Assembly (NCBI GenBank): GCA_035578905.1
Contig: JAQJVL010002603.1
Coordinates: forward strand, 1-64,000
Direction of reading: 5' to 3'
DNA from: Stictocephala bisonia
Lineage: Eukaryota; Arthropoda; Insecta; Hemiptera; Membracidae
DNA length: 64,000 nt
Below are positions 10,728 to 24,185 of this stretch, piece by piece. Under the pieces are notes generated by a model. It saw nothing but the letters and a program-made list of their open reading frames with translations, searched no databases and was not told the DNA's origin. The position numbers and the translations under genes are program-made. Numbering within the stretch: the stretch's first letter is position 1; every line of letters begins with the position of its first letter.

Positions 10728-10731
10728 CCAT

Positions 10732-11145
10732 TCCATAGTCATGGAACAGTTTTATATATAAATACACGCGCATTTATAATAATTGTGGTGGTAACATAAG
10801 CTATAATACAAATAGTTTTAAAATAATGAATAATTTTTATAAACGAATAATATATTCGTAAAACGGCTATGTTGAGAAAAAGTAACAACAAATCAGAAGA
10901 AACTACGTAAATCTACCTTTAGTATCAAAATATATTTGACTAATAGAAATTTTAAATGCTGGCAAAAAAAACAAAAAAACAAAAAAAACACGTAAAAATA
11001 ATTTTTAATTTAATTACATAATAACCGATTACCTTTTACCTCGGGCTGTTGTGATTATTGGTATACAGCGGTCCTTGTATGTATATATAGTCATTACATA
11101 TGCCAAATCATAGCATAATATTCCAGATAGGCCACTTAGATAACA
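10732..11145. other. AT-rich DNA, nothing recognised
   Basis: Flanking DNA to the right of the Gypsy insertion. A run of A with C interruptions lies near 10965-10990. No coding pattern was seen. Confidence 0.5.
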
Positions 11146-11335
11146 ACCTACTGAAAGCACATGTACGAGAGAGGTGCACTGAGTGGTGCAAATGAGATAG
11201 AGAACTAATCTACCCCACTGTATAATTCCATTTAATGTCATGGCAACTATTAAGGAAGACGGTTGGGAACGGGCTCAGCATAACACAAAGCCCCGTCCAT
11301 AACGTCATTAGCAGCAGTGACCATTGGTTGGTTTG
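11146..11335. repeat. Dispersed repeat C, copy 1
   Basis: From 'acctactgaaa' onward this stretch aligns with 28494-28680 through shared blocks such as 'gagatagagaac' and a closing 'gtttgatt.acact'. Identity is moderate and no terminal repeats are visible. It may be a SINE or MITE body; the class is unknown. Confidence 0.5.
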
Positions 11336-11621
11336 ATTTACACTGAAGAATCAAGTTTACTATGATTCAATAAAATCATTATTTTATAGTCAAATAAAAA
11401 TCAATAATTGTAATAACACGTTGAATAGCTAAGTACAGACTTGTACAGTTCATAAAAATTATAATCGACAGCAAAATAGTCTTTAGGAAGTTAAACCTGG
11501 GCCTAAAGAGCGGAATTAGGTCACTCCCTTGTTGTAATGAAGTGCAGTAGTAATGAAAATTTGATTCTATTTTAGAGTAGAACCAAACATCAATTTCAAA
11601 TTAAAAAATTGAATTTTACGT

Positions 11622-12165
11622 TATAACAGTTACAGCTAAAAAGTTACAGCTACAACAGTTACAGCTACAATAGTTACAGCTATAACATTTACAGCTATAA
11701 CAGTTACAAATGTAACAGTTACAACTATAACAGTTACAGCTATAACAGTTACAGCTATAAAAGTTACATCTATAACAGTTACAGCTATAACATTTACAGC
11801 TATAACAGTTACAAATATAACATTTAAAACTAAAAAAGTTAAAGCTATAACAGTTACAGCTATAACAGTTACAACTATAACAGTTACAGCTCTAACAGTT
11901 ACAGCTCTAACAGTTACAGCTATACCAGTTACAGCTATAAACGTTACAGCTATAGCAGTTACAACTATAACAGTTACAGCTATAGCAGTTACAGCTATAA
12001 CAGTTACAGCTATAACAGTTACAGCTATAACAGTTACAGCTATAGCAGTTACAGCTATAACAGTTACAGCTATAACAGTTACAGCTATAACAGTTACAGC
12101 TATAATAGTTACAGATATAACAGTTACAGCTATAACAGTTACAATTATAACAGTTATAACTATAA
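11622..12165. repeat. 15-bp tandem array (about 36 copies)
   Basis: The unit is cagttacagctataa, with scattered single-base variants that are commoner on the left. The best-kept copies lie between about 11930 and 12130. Because 15 is divisible by three, the minus strand reads as an open CYSCN repeat; this is a by-product, not a gene. Confidence 0.93.
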
Positions 12166-12445
12166 CAGACCAAAATACTTATAACCGTCGTCAGAGATAG
12201 AACGTCAAACGTGTCTCATTAGTGACATCCCAGCAGACACATCATTAGTGCTCCTCTTGACGTCTTTGTTTTATTTAGCAACGACAACACAAAATTGTTT
12301 CAATGTACAATCACGTAACCTCGGCTTGAGGTAAAATTTGTTCATATTCTCACAAAAACTGCAGAGACATTATTTTAGTAATGATGGTCATTTGTTTATA
12401 CAATAATCTTTTTTTATATTTTTAATAACATGACATACTTATTTT

Positions 12446-12710
12446 AATAGCGTTGTTATTTTTGAAGCTTCGTCAGATAAATGTTTTCAGTTCGATCTCA
12501 ATTAGTCATAGTACATTTTGAAAGGGATCAGCTGATAGCCACCGGCTGTTCATTTGTCATTGGGCAATTCATTAATGACACTTTCCAAGGAATAGTCTGC
12601 CTTAGTTTGTAACAATGACTACATTCACTCATCTACACTCGTCAGACTTATTCTAAATCCATATTCACCCCTATACCTTCTGCATCCTATGTATAAATAA
12701 AATTACATAA
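12446..12710 (+). mobile_element. SINE type B, plus-strand copy
   Basis: The left end (tagcgttgttat) is a worn A box and is followed by 'cagttcgatctc', a worn B box at the expected spacing. The body shares 'gctgatagccaccggctgttcattt', in pieces, with the copy at 51190-51450. The tail 'gtaacaatgactacatt' is also shared with SINE type A. It probably needs LINE enzymes for movement. Confidence 0.65.
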
Positions 12711-14727
12711 AATAAATACCTATGCAGTAAGTTTTAATAAAGCTTTTTACATAACACTTTAATAAAGTATTTGGAGATATAATTGATATGATTAACGCTA
12801 TTTTAATCAAAAAAGAAATATCAAATTTAAAAAGTGTTATAACGAATGTATAGCTTTAAATAAATTAATTAACTAAAGCACTGTATTAACGCTTAGTTAT
12901 ATGACGTAGACAATAATGTTGTACCATAGAAAACTATGAGATATATAGTTTCATGTGTAATTGATATTAAATGTATTATTTCATTTTGGCTTTTTAAGAT
13001 GTTGTTGAAAATTTGCTAAAATTTAAACAATTGACAATTATGGAAAACAACATCCTCCTAACATTTACTATATGTACGTTTACATGTGATGGTGTATGTA
13101 AATCAACGCCGTATGTCTGAGAGTGAGTAGGAGGGATAAACTTCGAAGAATATTTATTTCAATTACCACTATTGAATAAAATATTGTCTCTTTTCCGTTA
13201 ATTCACTATCATAACCATAACTTGGGTTAACCTAACATACTATACCTACTATAACCTACTATAATACTATACCATACTACTACTATAATACTATACTATA
13301 CCATACTATATCTAACCTACTATAACCTAAACAAACCTAACATATCCTAAATAAAGTTGTGGTAGTGAACTAATGGAAAAGGTCCCAAATCAACGGTATT
13401 ATTTTTATAAAGTGAAATGTATACTACATAAAGTTGTACTATGTACAGTTAAAATAAAACTCTTGTTATAAAGTCGAAAAAGTTTACTCGCAGATAATTA
13501 CGGCACGTCTGCCCATTGTTAACAGCATCCTTTCCTCAAAATATGACGTTCTACAGTTCTACTATAGCTCTACTAAATAGACACAATCAAAGACAATTCA
13601 GTTTATTATATCATAGGAGTTTATTTGCAAAATATTATGGCAAGTTTACTCTTTGTTAAAAGGCCTATAAAGGGCCTCCATAGGGGTTTATGATTGCCAA
13701 TAACAGTAAAACACAAAGTATATACGTGAAACAGAAATATTAACAGGACAATTTACTTCATATGAAATTGGCCTTAAAATATCTTATATTGCACTGCGAG
13801 ATACGCCCGCGTTAATATCCCTATCACCAGCATTGTAAACTTCACCGGTCTTGCGTGATTTGTATGAGAGTCACAAATAACTGTTCCTACTATCAGAACT
13901 ATACCACTTATTTAGCAATTATTGAAATGTTATTAAAAAATTAGTCCCACATATACTAATCCCCTCGAATATAAAATACCTATTTAGAACCTAACTAACG
14001 AGTTTTATAACCTATACTTTAAAATAACAACTGCTAATAATTGTAAAGCTAGAATATATTGAATTATGATACTAAATTTTGTTGTAGCTTTTAAGACATG
14101 TAACATTTAAAAATATTTTACAACCCCATATTGATTGTAAATATAAATTATGTTATATATTGAGTCCATAAACACTAAATATGCTTTAATTTCCTTTATT
14201 CAATTTAATTCATATCAATTTATTACAATGTAGTTTTTTATTAATAGTATTTTTTTATTCTATTCAATACTTAATTACCTTTTTATAATGGTGCACAGTT
14301 ACAACCCCAAGCAAATGCATACTTAAACAAATTTAATTCGTTATAATTGGATTGTTCTTAATATATATACGCCAACTGGTTCAGCTGGTGATCAATTGGA
14401 TTCAATTGTTGGCAAACAAAGCTGACTGAGTGCTCGGAGTTTCCGCAACCACAAACTTGCCACTCTATTCGCTACTGAACACTTCGCCAACAAATGGCCC
14501 ACGCCTTTATTGGTTTATGACAAAATAATTAAGCGTAAGAAGTGAAAACATTTCTCAATACACAAATTTGGGTAATAAACACATAAAAACCTTATAACAC
14601 CCCATGTATCTATTTTTTATCGTAATTATGAAAGAAGGTAGAATCACATACATTTTGTTAGTTCAGTTCTTTAGGTGTGGGACGCCGACACAACTTTATG
14701 GGTATTTTAAGGTGAACCTGAATCATT
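12711..14727. other. AT-rich DNA with a short low-complexity block
   Basis: The block 13210-13345 is built from irregular 'ctactata' and 'aacctaa' words. No gene, RNA or element end was recognised in the rest. Confidence 0.5.
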
Positions 14728-14892
14728 ATATGAGTATAGGATGAGTGTAGATGACATGTGTAGTCTGGTTACTAACTGAATTTGACTGTTCTCCAGAAAG
14801 GGTAATTTATTAATAGCCCAATAGCCAAGGGCAACTAAGGGACCTACGGCTTTACGTGGAACCCGAACCACGTAGTGTTGGTATGATTCATA
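14728..14892 (-). mobile_element. SINE type A, 3' fragment
   Basis: It matches the downstream half of the type A copies at 26600-27032 and 31308-31751: 'cacgtagtgttgg', 'attaatagcccaatag' and 'gatgagtgtagatg'. The head is missing, so the copy is truncated or was inserted partial. Confidence 0.6.
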
Positions 14893-16197
14893 CATGAACA
14901 AATGTGAATTAACAGAACAATAAATTATAAATTTAAAAGAACACTATACTGTTAAAACCAAACAAATGAATGAAACTCCTTAAAAAAAGACAACGTGTTT
15001 TCTTAATAATTTGTTTTAATTCGTCAAAGTATTAAGAAGTAATTAGAGCGGTGTTTTAATAACTATGCTTCGACTTTAGTGTGACATATCTCTTTCACAA
15101 GTATATAGAGAATGCATATTATGTATCATGAAGTAATTTTCTACTCCATTCTTGAGATTGAGTCACATATGGCTGCATAGTGCTGCTTGCACATGGCCAT
15201 ATGCTATATTAAACGAAGTATACACACATAACAATTTCAAACATTGGAAACATGTTTAGATAATTGACACATTTTAACGATGTTTGAAGGAAAGATATTT
15301 ATAAATTCCACAAATGAATTATTCCATAAAAATATTCACCATGTTATGGCATCATCGGATGATTTTAAAATTGTGCAAAAATATAAAACAAACGTTACAA
15401 ATATCATTTATGTATATTAACTAAATGGACACGTCGATTAAAAGGATTTTTAATTATTTATGTTCTAATTTATCTATAATATTAGTAAAAGTATATTTTA
15501 AAAATTCCAGAACTTTGTGAAATGCAGTAGTTTTAAAAATGTTTCATACTAAACCTTTATCCAAATAAAATAATCCAAAAATTAGGTTCTTACCACTCAT
15601 TAGCGATGAATAAATTGAAAAAAACGTAAGTGTTTAAAAATTACTCTTTAAATTGTATCCATTCATGTTAATATAATAAAGGTTTTTTATCTTTTAATAA
15701 ATGTTTTGTATATTTGAACAGTTTGTTAAATACATTGACGATACTCTATGAGTTGAAAATGCATTTATACAAAAATTAAATTGTGGAATTATCAACGTTT
15801 TCTTTAAAACATTCATAATCCACCAAGAACTAAATGAAGAAACTGTATTTTATTCAGTTACCTAGAAAATTTATACACTAAATTACAAATACTGTATTAT
15901 ACATTATATTTTTTCTTCTTGTTTATAATAAATTTCAATCTCGATTTGATACATTATACACATGCAAGTAACATTGCCAATATTAGCTACATTTAGTGAA
16001 ATACTAATCCTTTAAAAATATTGTTGGAATACTTGTGTAGTTTATATCAATTCCGCATTTTCTTAAATATAAAAACGCATTTTTTTTAATTTAATGCTGA
16101 GTACATTTTTAATAAAATTTTAAAACTTTATCTAACATATAAATTGTAGTTATTGTGAGTGACCACTACAAAATGTATGACTGGACCAAAATCAAAG
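14893..16197. other. AT-rich DNA, nothing recognised
   Basis: No open frame with family features, no inverted repeats of note and no box pairs were seen. Confidence 0.5.
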
Positions 16198-16205
16198 CTC
16201 GTGTC

Positions 16206-16825
16206 TAGAGATGGCCTCGACATCGATGTACCAGAAATATCGAAAATATGTTTTAATATATCATTATATTAGCATCGATATATTCTTTCAATAATAACGA
16301 CTATATCGATATTTGGATCCTATATATCATATCACGAAATATTGATAATATTGTCTCTTCTCAAAATCATCACTATTCGAAAAAGAAATTTAAATTGCCT
16401 CTAATGCGTACAAAACATGCATTGAAATAATAATGTTCATTTATTTTGTTTTTTACGTGAGTTTTATTTAGTTGTGTGTGAGTTGGCAATGCTGACTTTA
16501 CATTATTATTTTATAATTAACATAATAATCAAAGGTTTATTTAGACTTTTTCATTGAACCCCACAGACCACAACCTGTTTCGTTTAGATAAATGTATTTA
16601 ATTTTTACATTCAGTCGGCTATTCTAAATAGTGACAGCAAAACAAGGGAGTATTTTTGGTCATGGCATAAGATTTAGTGTATAATTTTAAACAGATAAAT
16701 CATTTACAGTTCGATTTATCACTTACCCGATATATCGATATTTTTCTTTCGATATTATCGTTAGATCGATATTTGGTTTGTGGTATATCTAATTATTGTT
16801 TTGTTGAAAATATTTGCCATCACTA
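16206..16825. mobile_element. hAT-like non-autonomous element (MITE)
   Basis: The ends TAGAGATGGC and, reversed, TAGTGATGGC are 10-bp terminal inverted repeats with one mismatch, and both fit the hAT end rule YARNG. The flanking octamers CTCGTGTC (16198-16205) and TTCGTGTC (16826-16833) agree at seven of eight bases, the size of a hAT target duplication. Both subterminal regions are rich in TATCGATA words, as in several insect hAT families. There is no transposase frame, so movement would need one in trans. Confidence 0.6.
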
Positions 16826-16833
16826 TTCGTGTC

Positions 16834-18344
16834 TGAATGTGTGGATCAAGACTCGTTCGCTGACAACTTGCCACGCAGCCACCCCTGACTTGATTCCTGG
16901 TGTGACCACTTTACCCCTGTGCCGCTCAAGTGGCTCGGAAGTCCAACGAGCCTAAAAATAAAAATAAGACCGTCCCATCTTTTGAGTGGAATAGCGTCTT
17001 CATTGGGCATATCTCCCCACTAAGGCCATATGAAATTTAAAATAATTTAGTTATGACTGTCAATAGGTTTGTATGTATTAGGGATTTTTCTCGTAAGATC
17101 TTCTGTTTTTAGAATTTTTAATATTTCTTTACGCACGAAACTTGGTTATATCAGGGATATACAAAGCAATAAACTCCCTATGGTTTGTTTTACATAAAAC
17201 GCAGAACTTTACTGTTTCCATGCGCTGTAAAATCTGACAATACGAAATAAGATATTCACTGGGGATTTTTTCAGACTTACATACGTAATTTGACTCTTTT
17301 TACTAACTAAGAAACAAAATTATATTTAAGGCAATGGGTAAATTTATCTTAACTGTTTACTTTAAAAACGATTATGATCATTGCTAAATGTTATTTATTT
17401 ATTAAAATAACATTTTTCTATTATTATTTTATTGAAATATTATTTTTAGAACTGTATTAGTAAATGAACTGAAAGTGGTACTTTTAAATTACGAAAGAAT
17501 ATTAAATTTCTAAAATCTTTAATACAAAACAGTTTTGAATCGTTAGCTTATAATTTATTTAGCTGCAAAGTTTGTCAGAAGGTTGTCATTTAAATAAAGT
17601 ATAGCTAATTGGCCTATATAGATTTGGTAGATCAATGTAGATTGTAGATGATACCTAATACAACGCCTTCAACGGTTATGGTAGGCAATTTCCGCAACAC
17701 ACGCCCGTACCTGAATCACGTTTGACGCCGTCTGTCAACATTAGACAGCTAAATAAAGCATAAAACCATCGAGTGGTTCACTTACAGTGTATTGACCCAG
17801 CGATACACGTGCAATCTAATTTTATTTACGTACAAGTTTATTTTTATATAAATAAACAGTTTACTAACAGTGTGATTGACTAGTTCTCCTGGTATACGCT
17901 GATTATTTTTAAAAGTTTTTTTAAGTCTTTCCAATGGTTTAACCTAAAAGCATTTTTGAGCAAAAAATCTAAATACACACATCATATAAATGTCTACAGC
18001 TCAACTGACAGCTATAAGCAAGGTCGTTTTATAAACTCTTTATATTAATATATTTACACCAAATAAATCAACATTTTTTTAGTTTAAGAATTAGTACAGC
18101 TTTTAATTATTAAATTACATTTTTTTTTAAATTACAAGTGTTTTTATCATCGGTTACATATTAAAAAGGAACTGATTAATATCAATGCATTCGGAATTCA
18201 ATAGAAATACTCAATTATCATATCTTAATTATTGTTTGTATAGTATTCCATGATTAACAGTACTAATAATATCTATTAAAAAAACAGGAACGAAAATATG
18301 GGCGTGTAATTAGTATAAATGAAAGTATGTAGTCATTGTTTAAA
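16834..18344. other. AT-rich DNA, nothing firm
   Basis: A less AT-rich patch at 16850-16950 ends in A-rich sequence and could be a worn retroposon, but I could not place boxes in it. The rest shows nothing. Confidence 0.4.
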
Positions 18345-18512
18345 ATCAAGGCCGACTACTTCTTATAAAGTGTCATTAATTAATAGCTCAATGACAAATG
18401 AACAACAAGTGACAATTAGCTGATCCATTTCCAATTCGTTACGGCTCTGATTGGGATCGAACAGAGAACCTCTTGTTTATAAAGTTGGGTCTAACCAACT
18501 CGTACGTCTTTT
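18345..18512 (-). mobile_element. SINE type B, minus-strand copy
   Basis: It shares 'aaagtgtcattaattaatag', 'caatgacaaatgaaca' and 'tctgattgggatcgaac' with 51190-51450. The last is the B box in reverse. The shared far 3' tail is absent, so the copy is 3'-truncated in element orientation. Confidence 0.65.
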
Positions 18513-21417
18513 ACAAAACCACACTCTGTCATTTGCTTTCTTTGTAATAAAAACATCCGTTTATTTAATTTTAAAAAGTATTGATAATAACACTCTACAC
18601 AAATTGTAACAAAAAATTAACAGGAAGAAGCAACCAAATACTGGCATAAAACCTGTCAAATTGAAAATTGTGGAATCAGTAAAACACAATTTTGTTGTGA
18701 TATAAAAACTGTCAAAACACCACATCTGGGAGAATAATTCAAACCTACTTAACATAATAGTGATAAATCAAGTGGGATATATATACCTAATTATTTAATC
18801 ATATTTCTATAATTTAAAAAAAAATCTAAAAGTTTACAGACTTTAAATCGTAATTTAAGATATATTTACTAGCTGGCTGTGATAACAAAAGTATAAATAG
18901 ATGTGATGATCCATTTAAGCTATTTAATCTCATTATTAACGGAGGGAGTCCTTAATAAATAAAAATAACTTATTTCATAAAAGTTAAACAAATGTTAATA
19001 AAATGTATCCTTATTATTTGGAGAAAATATTGCCAAATAGGCATATTTTGACAAGAATTCATGTGACATGAGAAAACAAGTACTGAGCAAAACTTGTAGT
19101 TAATTGTATTGCGATATTTAATAAAAATGTATTTATAAGATCTTAATTATTTGTCATTGTTTTATTAAAAAATATTGGGCGATTTATTTTTTAATAAAGA
19201 AAAAAACATAAAATGTGTGGTTCCTTAACCAAAAGCTTCTGTTAAGACAATGCAAAAAAGCAATTGATGGCATAACAGTTAAAATAGAATTTATTTTTTA
19301 ATGAGGAGATTTATGAATATTCCAATAAATATATTTAAAATTGAAGAAATATTCAATCAATTAAGCTCAGATTTAAAACATAAGAAACATTTATCATAAA
19401 ATTAGACAATAAAGGATTAATTAAGTCGTTATTGAATACAGACCTGGTTAAATACATTGAACACATTTTTTATCCATTCAGAGCACCAGAGAGGTGAATT
19501 TGGACATATTATCCCATGAGATTTGCTGACAACTGAATGTCCCTCACGAAGTTAGTATTTCCAAAATGTCAAAACAAACTAAAATCGTAATATTAATTAA
19601 TTTATTCCATTTAAGTTTTACAAATAAATCTTACTTCCAGTCTGATTAATTTTATATAAAAACGACATCAAGATATATATTGTGGTATACATAACACAAT
19701 CTACGATTTATAACCCAAATATCACTGCACAATCATATAAATATACACATACACAAATACAAACGTATGTGAATATAAACATAACAAACACAAAATAAAA
19801 ATACATTTATTAGTGAAACTGATGAAACAAAAAGAATAATTTATTAATACGGAGGACTAGAAATAAAATTAAATTATAATATAGATATAAAAATATCTTA
19901 GTTATATAATATTGTAAAATAATATTCCACAGTTTCTTTTGAGAAATTTCCAATCTCAATTTTAACGATATTTACAAAAGACTTGCTGAAAAGGCCTTTA
20001 TTAACTTTCGGTCTTCTAATTACGCCTTGACCTAATTATGCTTATTGTGTAATAATAAACTCTTTCACTATCCCTTTTTTCCACTTGTGTTGAAACATAT
20101 TTTCAGCGTTTTGTAAACAAACAAGTGATTTATAGATACAATTTAGAATTCATAAACAAATTTTCACTGTTTAGTTACGAGTAAATTTTAAATAAATTAT
20201 TCTTATAAATTGTGTTTAATTAAATTTAATGGAACTGTTGCGATTTCCATTGCAAAGCCCCTAAAACTCAATACGATAAATTTCAATACAGACAGGATAT
20301 TTTTAAATAAACTTTGTTTTTGCAATTTTTCAGTTAGTTGTATTATTTGTTATTTTTATTTTTAGTTAACTTTCAATTGCATGAACGACGAACTGTCCTA
20401 TGAATGACTTTATATTACCTGTCTCATAATTTAGCTTTCTATATGCAAGTCAATTATGAATTTAACACTATGGGACACCCCTGCACGCTTCGCGTACCAA
20501 CCCTGACGCTCAATACACCTCGGCCTTCGACCTCGGCATGTTACATTTGACTACAGATAAAAATATTTTAACTATATAACGTAAAATCACAATACGAAAT
20601 GTATTTACAGTATCTCACTCACATTACTTGCGTTACTATCTATTTATTAGTATAAATACCCAATGATATTAATTAACCTATTTAAAACGTGTTCATTTCA
20701 TTTCTTTTTGTTAATGTCAAACATACAAAATAAATATGTTTATTTATTTTAAAAAACCATTGTTATTAATCTATCAACCCAATGTTATCCTTATGGAGCG
20801 ATCTTTTAAGGGAAATATATACCCCTTAGGAGTACTTTATCATAATGGAAATTCTTTAGTTGTCCCATTTAAAACCTAAAGAATCAGTGTACAAAATGTT
20901 AAATCTACATTAGTGATGAGTGAGTTAGTAAGACTGGGTTTTGCATTTTATATGTATTATCTATATATCCAATTATATTGAAAATGTTTTATTTATCTCA
21001 GTAAAATTTTGCCAAACCCCAAAGTAATTAGGTTAAAATAATTGTTACAGGATATAGATTTTACTTTAAGAAAAATCGGTTTAGCCAAAAAAATTAATGA
21101 TTATTGTTTAGTTTGGTATTTAAAAAAATATATGTGTTTTTAATTTAATATTTACCAAATGAAAAAGACAAATTCAACTAATAACGAATTGTCAAATTAT
21201 TGCTTTTTATTTGGTAACAAAAATTACGTTATACCTATATTTCTAAAATATGTTAAAGCAATATTTGTTTGATGACATCTAATTTTATTAAAATTTCATT
21301 TCATTGTAACTAAAACTGTATAGGTATCGTAAATTTATTAAAGATTAACTTTATAAGCTTAGATTTTAACATTTAATTAACAGTGTACTAACACTTACAC
21401 ATTAAATTTTATAAAAA
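18513..21417. other. AT-rich DNA, nothing firm
   Basis: No genes seen. A small CG-containing patch at 20470-20540 (cgcttcgcgt, cctcggccttcgacctcgg) stands out from its surroundings and may be a transposon scrap. Confidence 0.45.
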
Positions 21418-24185
21418 GAGAGGATACAGGTTACACTGAACTGCAGATTGCACTATGGATGTTAGACTAAGTGAACAGTGGTTTAACCTCTCTGTTTGTC
21501 TAATATAGTTAATGCACGTTCGTGGGGCGGCCTTAGAGTTTATTGCCAGTCCAGTGAACTCAATGTTGTAACTATGAATGTTACACAAGAGGAGAGACTG
21601 GGGTTCTCAGGTTGCATTGTACTGCAGATTGCATTGGGGATGTTAGACTAAGTCAACAATGGTTTAGCCTCTCTGTTTGTCTAATATAGTTAATGCACGT
21701 TCGTGGGACGGCCTTAGAGTTTATTGCCAGTCCAGTGAACTCAATGTTGTAACTATGAATGTTACACAAGAGGAGAGACTGGGGTTCTCAGGTTGCATTG
21801 TACTGCAGATTGCATTGGGGATGTTAGACTAAGTCAACAATGGTTTAGCCTCTCTGTTTGTCTAATATAGTTAATGCACGTTCGTGGGACGGCCTTACAG
21901 TTTGTTGCCAGTCCAGTGAACTCAATGTTGTAACTATGAATGTTACACAAGAGGAGAGACTGGTGTTCTCAGGTTGCATTGTACTGCAGATTGCATTGGG
22001 GATGTTAGACTAAGTCAACAGTGGTTTAGCCTCTCTGTTTGTCTAATATAGTTAATGCACGTTCGTGGGACGGCCTTACAGTTTGTTGCCAGTCCAGTGA
22101 ACTCAATGTTGTAACTATGAATGTTACACAAGAGGAGAGACTGGGGTTCTCAGGTTGCATTGTACTGCAGATTGCATTGGAGATGTTAGACTAAGTCAAC
22201 AGTGGTTTAGCCTCTCTGTTTGTCCAGTATAATTGATGCGTCTTCGTGGTACGGCCTTATAGTTTGTTGCCAGTCCAGTGAACTCAATGTTGTAACTATG
22301 AATGTTACACAAGAGGAGAGACTGGGGTTCTCAGGTTGCATTGTACTGCAGATTGCATTGGAGATGCCAGACTAAGTCAACAGTGGTTTAGACTCTCTGT
22401 TTGTCTAATATAGTTTATGCACGTTAGTGGGACGGCCTTAGAGTTTGTTGCCAGTCCAGTGAACTCAATGTTGTAACTATGAATGTTACACAAGAGGGGA
22501 GACTGGGGTTCTCAGGTTGCATTGTACTGCAGATTGCATTGGGGATGTTAGACAAAGTCAAAAGTGGTTTAGCCTCTCTGTTTGTCTAATATAGTTAATG
22601 CACGTTCGTGGGACGGCCTTACAGTTTGTTGCCAGTCCAGTGAACTCAATGTTGTAACTATGAATGTTACACAAGAGGAGAGACTGGGGTTCTCAGGTTG
22701 CATTGTACTGCAGATTGCATTGGGGATGTTAGACTAAGTCAACTGTGGTTTAGCCTCTCTGTTTGTCTAATATAGTTAATGCACGTTCGTGGGACGGCCT
22801 TACAGTTTGTTGCCAGTCCAGTGAACTCAATGTTGTAACTATGAATGTTACACAAGTGAGAAGACTGGAGTTCACAGGTTGCATTGTACTGCAGATTGCA
22901 TTGGGGATGCCAGACTAAATCAACAGTGGTTTAACCTCTCTGTTTGTCTAATATAGTTAATGCACGTTCGTGGGACGGCCTTAGAGTTCGTTGCCACACA
23001 AGTGAACTCAATGTTGGAACTATGAATGTTACACAAGGGGAGAGACTGGGGTTCTCAGGTTGCATTGTACTGCAGATTGCATTGGAGATGCCAGACTAAG
23101 TCAACAGTGGTTTAGACTCTCTGTTTGTCCAGTATAATTGATGCACCTTCGTGGGACGGCCTTACAGTTTGTTGCCAGTCCAGTGAACTCAATGTTGTAA
23201 CTATGAATGTTACACAAGTGAGAAGACTGGAGTTCACAGGTTGCATTGTACTGCAGATTGCATTGGGGATGTTAGACTAAGTCAACAGTGGTTTAGCCTC
23301 TCTGTTTGTCCAGTATAATTGATGCACCTTCGTGGGACGGCCTTACAGTTTGTTGCCAGTCCAGTGAACTCAATGTTGTAACTATGAATGTTACACAAGT
23401 GAGAAGACTGGAGTTCACAGGTTGCATTGTACTGCAGATTGCATTGGGGATGTTAGACTAAGTCAACAGTGGTTTAGCCTCTCTGTTTGTCCAGTATAAT
23501 TGATGCACCTTCGTGGGACGGCCTTACAGTTTGTTGCCAGTCCAGTGAACTCAATGTTGTAACTATGAATGTTACACAAGTGAGAAGACTGGAGTTCACA
23601 GGTTGCATTGTACTGCAGATTGCATTGGGGATGTTAGACTAAGTCAACAGTGGTTTAGCCTCTCTGTTTGTCCAGTATAATTGATGCACCTTCGTGGGAC
23701 GGCCTTACAGTTTGTTGCCAGTCCAGTGAACTCAATGTTGTAACTATGAATGTTACACAAGTGAGAAGACTGGAGTTCACAGGTTGCATTGTACTGCAGA
23801 TTGCATTGGGGATGTTAGACTAAGTCAACAGTGGTTTAGCCTCTCTGTTTGTCCAGTATAATTGATGCACCTTCGTGGGACGGCCTTACAGTTTGTTGCC
23901 AGTCCAGTGAACTCAATGTTGTAACTATGAATGTTACACAAGTGAGAAGACTGGAGTTCACAGGTTGCATTGTACTTCAGATTGCATTGGAGATGCCAGA
24001 CTAAGTCAACAGTGGTTTAGACTCTCTGTTTGTCCAGTATAATTGATGCGTCTTCGTGGTACGGCCTTACAGTTTGTTGCCAGTCCAGTGAACTAAATGT
24101 TGTAACTATGAATATTACACAAGGGAGGAGACTGGTGGTAGCAAGTTGCCCCGCACTGCAGATTGCATTGGGGATGTTAGAGCAT
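21418..24185. repeat. Satellite of about 180 bp (about 15 copies)
   Basis: The marker 'gcagattgca' recurs every 180-181 bases from about 21441 to 24160. Two monomer subtypes are clear. The left block mostly has 'gtctaatatagttaatgcacg' with 'aagaggagagactgggg'. The right block mostly has 'gtccagtataattgatgcacc' with 'aagtgagaagactggag'. Copies between about 23220 and 23940 are almost identical, while the outer copies at both edges are worn. This is the usual pattern of a homogenising satellite. Confidence 0.97.

Larger units (their letters stand above)
2617..10731 (-). mobile_element. Ty3/Gypsy LTR retrotransposon, near full length
   Basis: A complete element of about 8.1 kb reads on the minus strand. 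It is bounded by CCAT duplications and by LTRs that start TG and end CA in either orientation. In its own direction the order is LTR (9289-10727), primer-binding site, leader, gag, protease, RT, RNase H, integrase, polypurine tract, LTR (2621-4065). Integrase lying after RNase H places it in Ty3/Gypsy and excludes Ty1/Copia. There is no env-like frame between the integrase stop and the second LTR, and no chromodomain is obvious after integrase. LTR divergence is about four substitutions in 1.44 kb, so the insertion is recent. The reading frame changes three times: gag N to gag C, gag to protease, and within RT. The second may be programmed; the other two look like lesions. Confidence 0.95.

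Noticed and set aside
11907..12173. Open frame of CYSCN repeats on the minus strand
   Set aside because: It lies entirely in the 15-bp array; a period divisible by three keeps any stop-free frame open.
13210..13345. 'aacctaa' words as insect telomere repeats (TTAGG)n
   Set aside because: The words are irregular and mixed with 'ctactata'; there is no run of exact pentamers.
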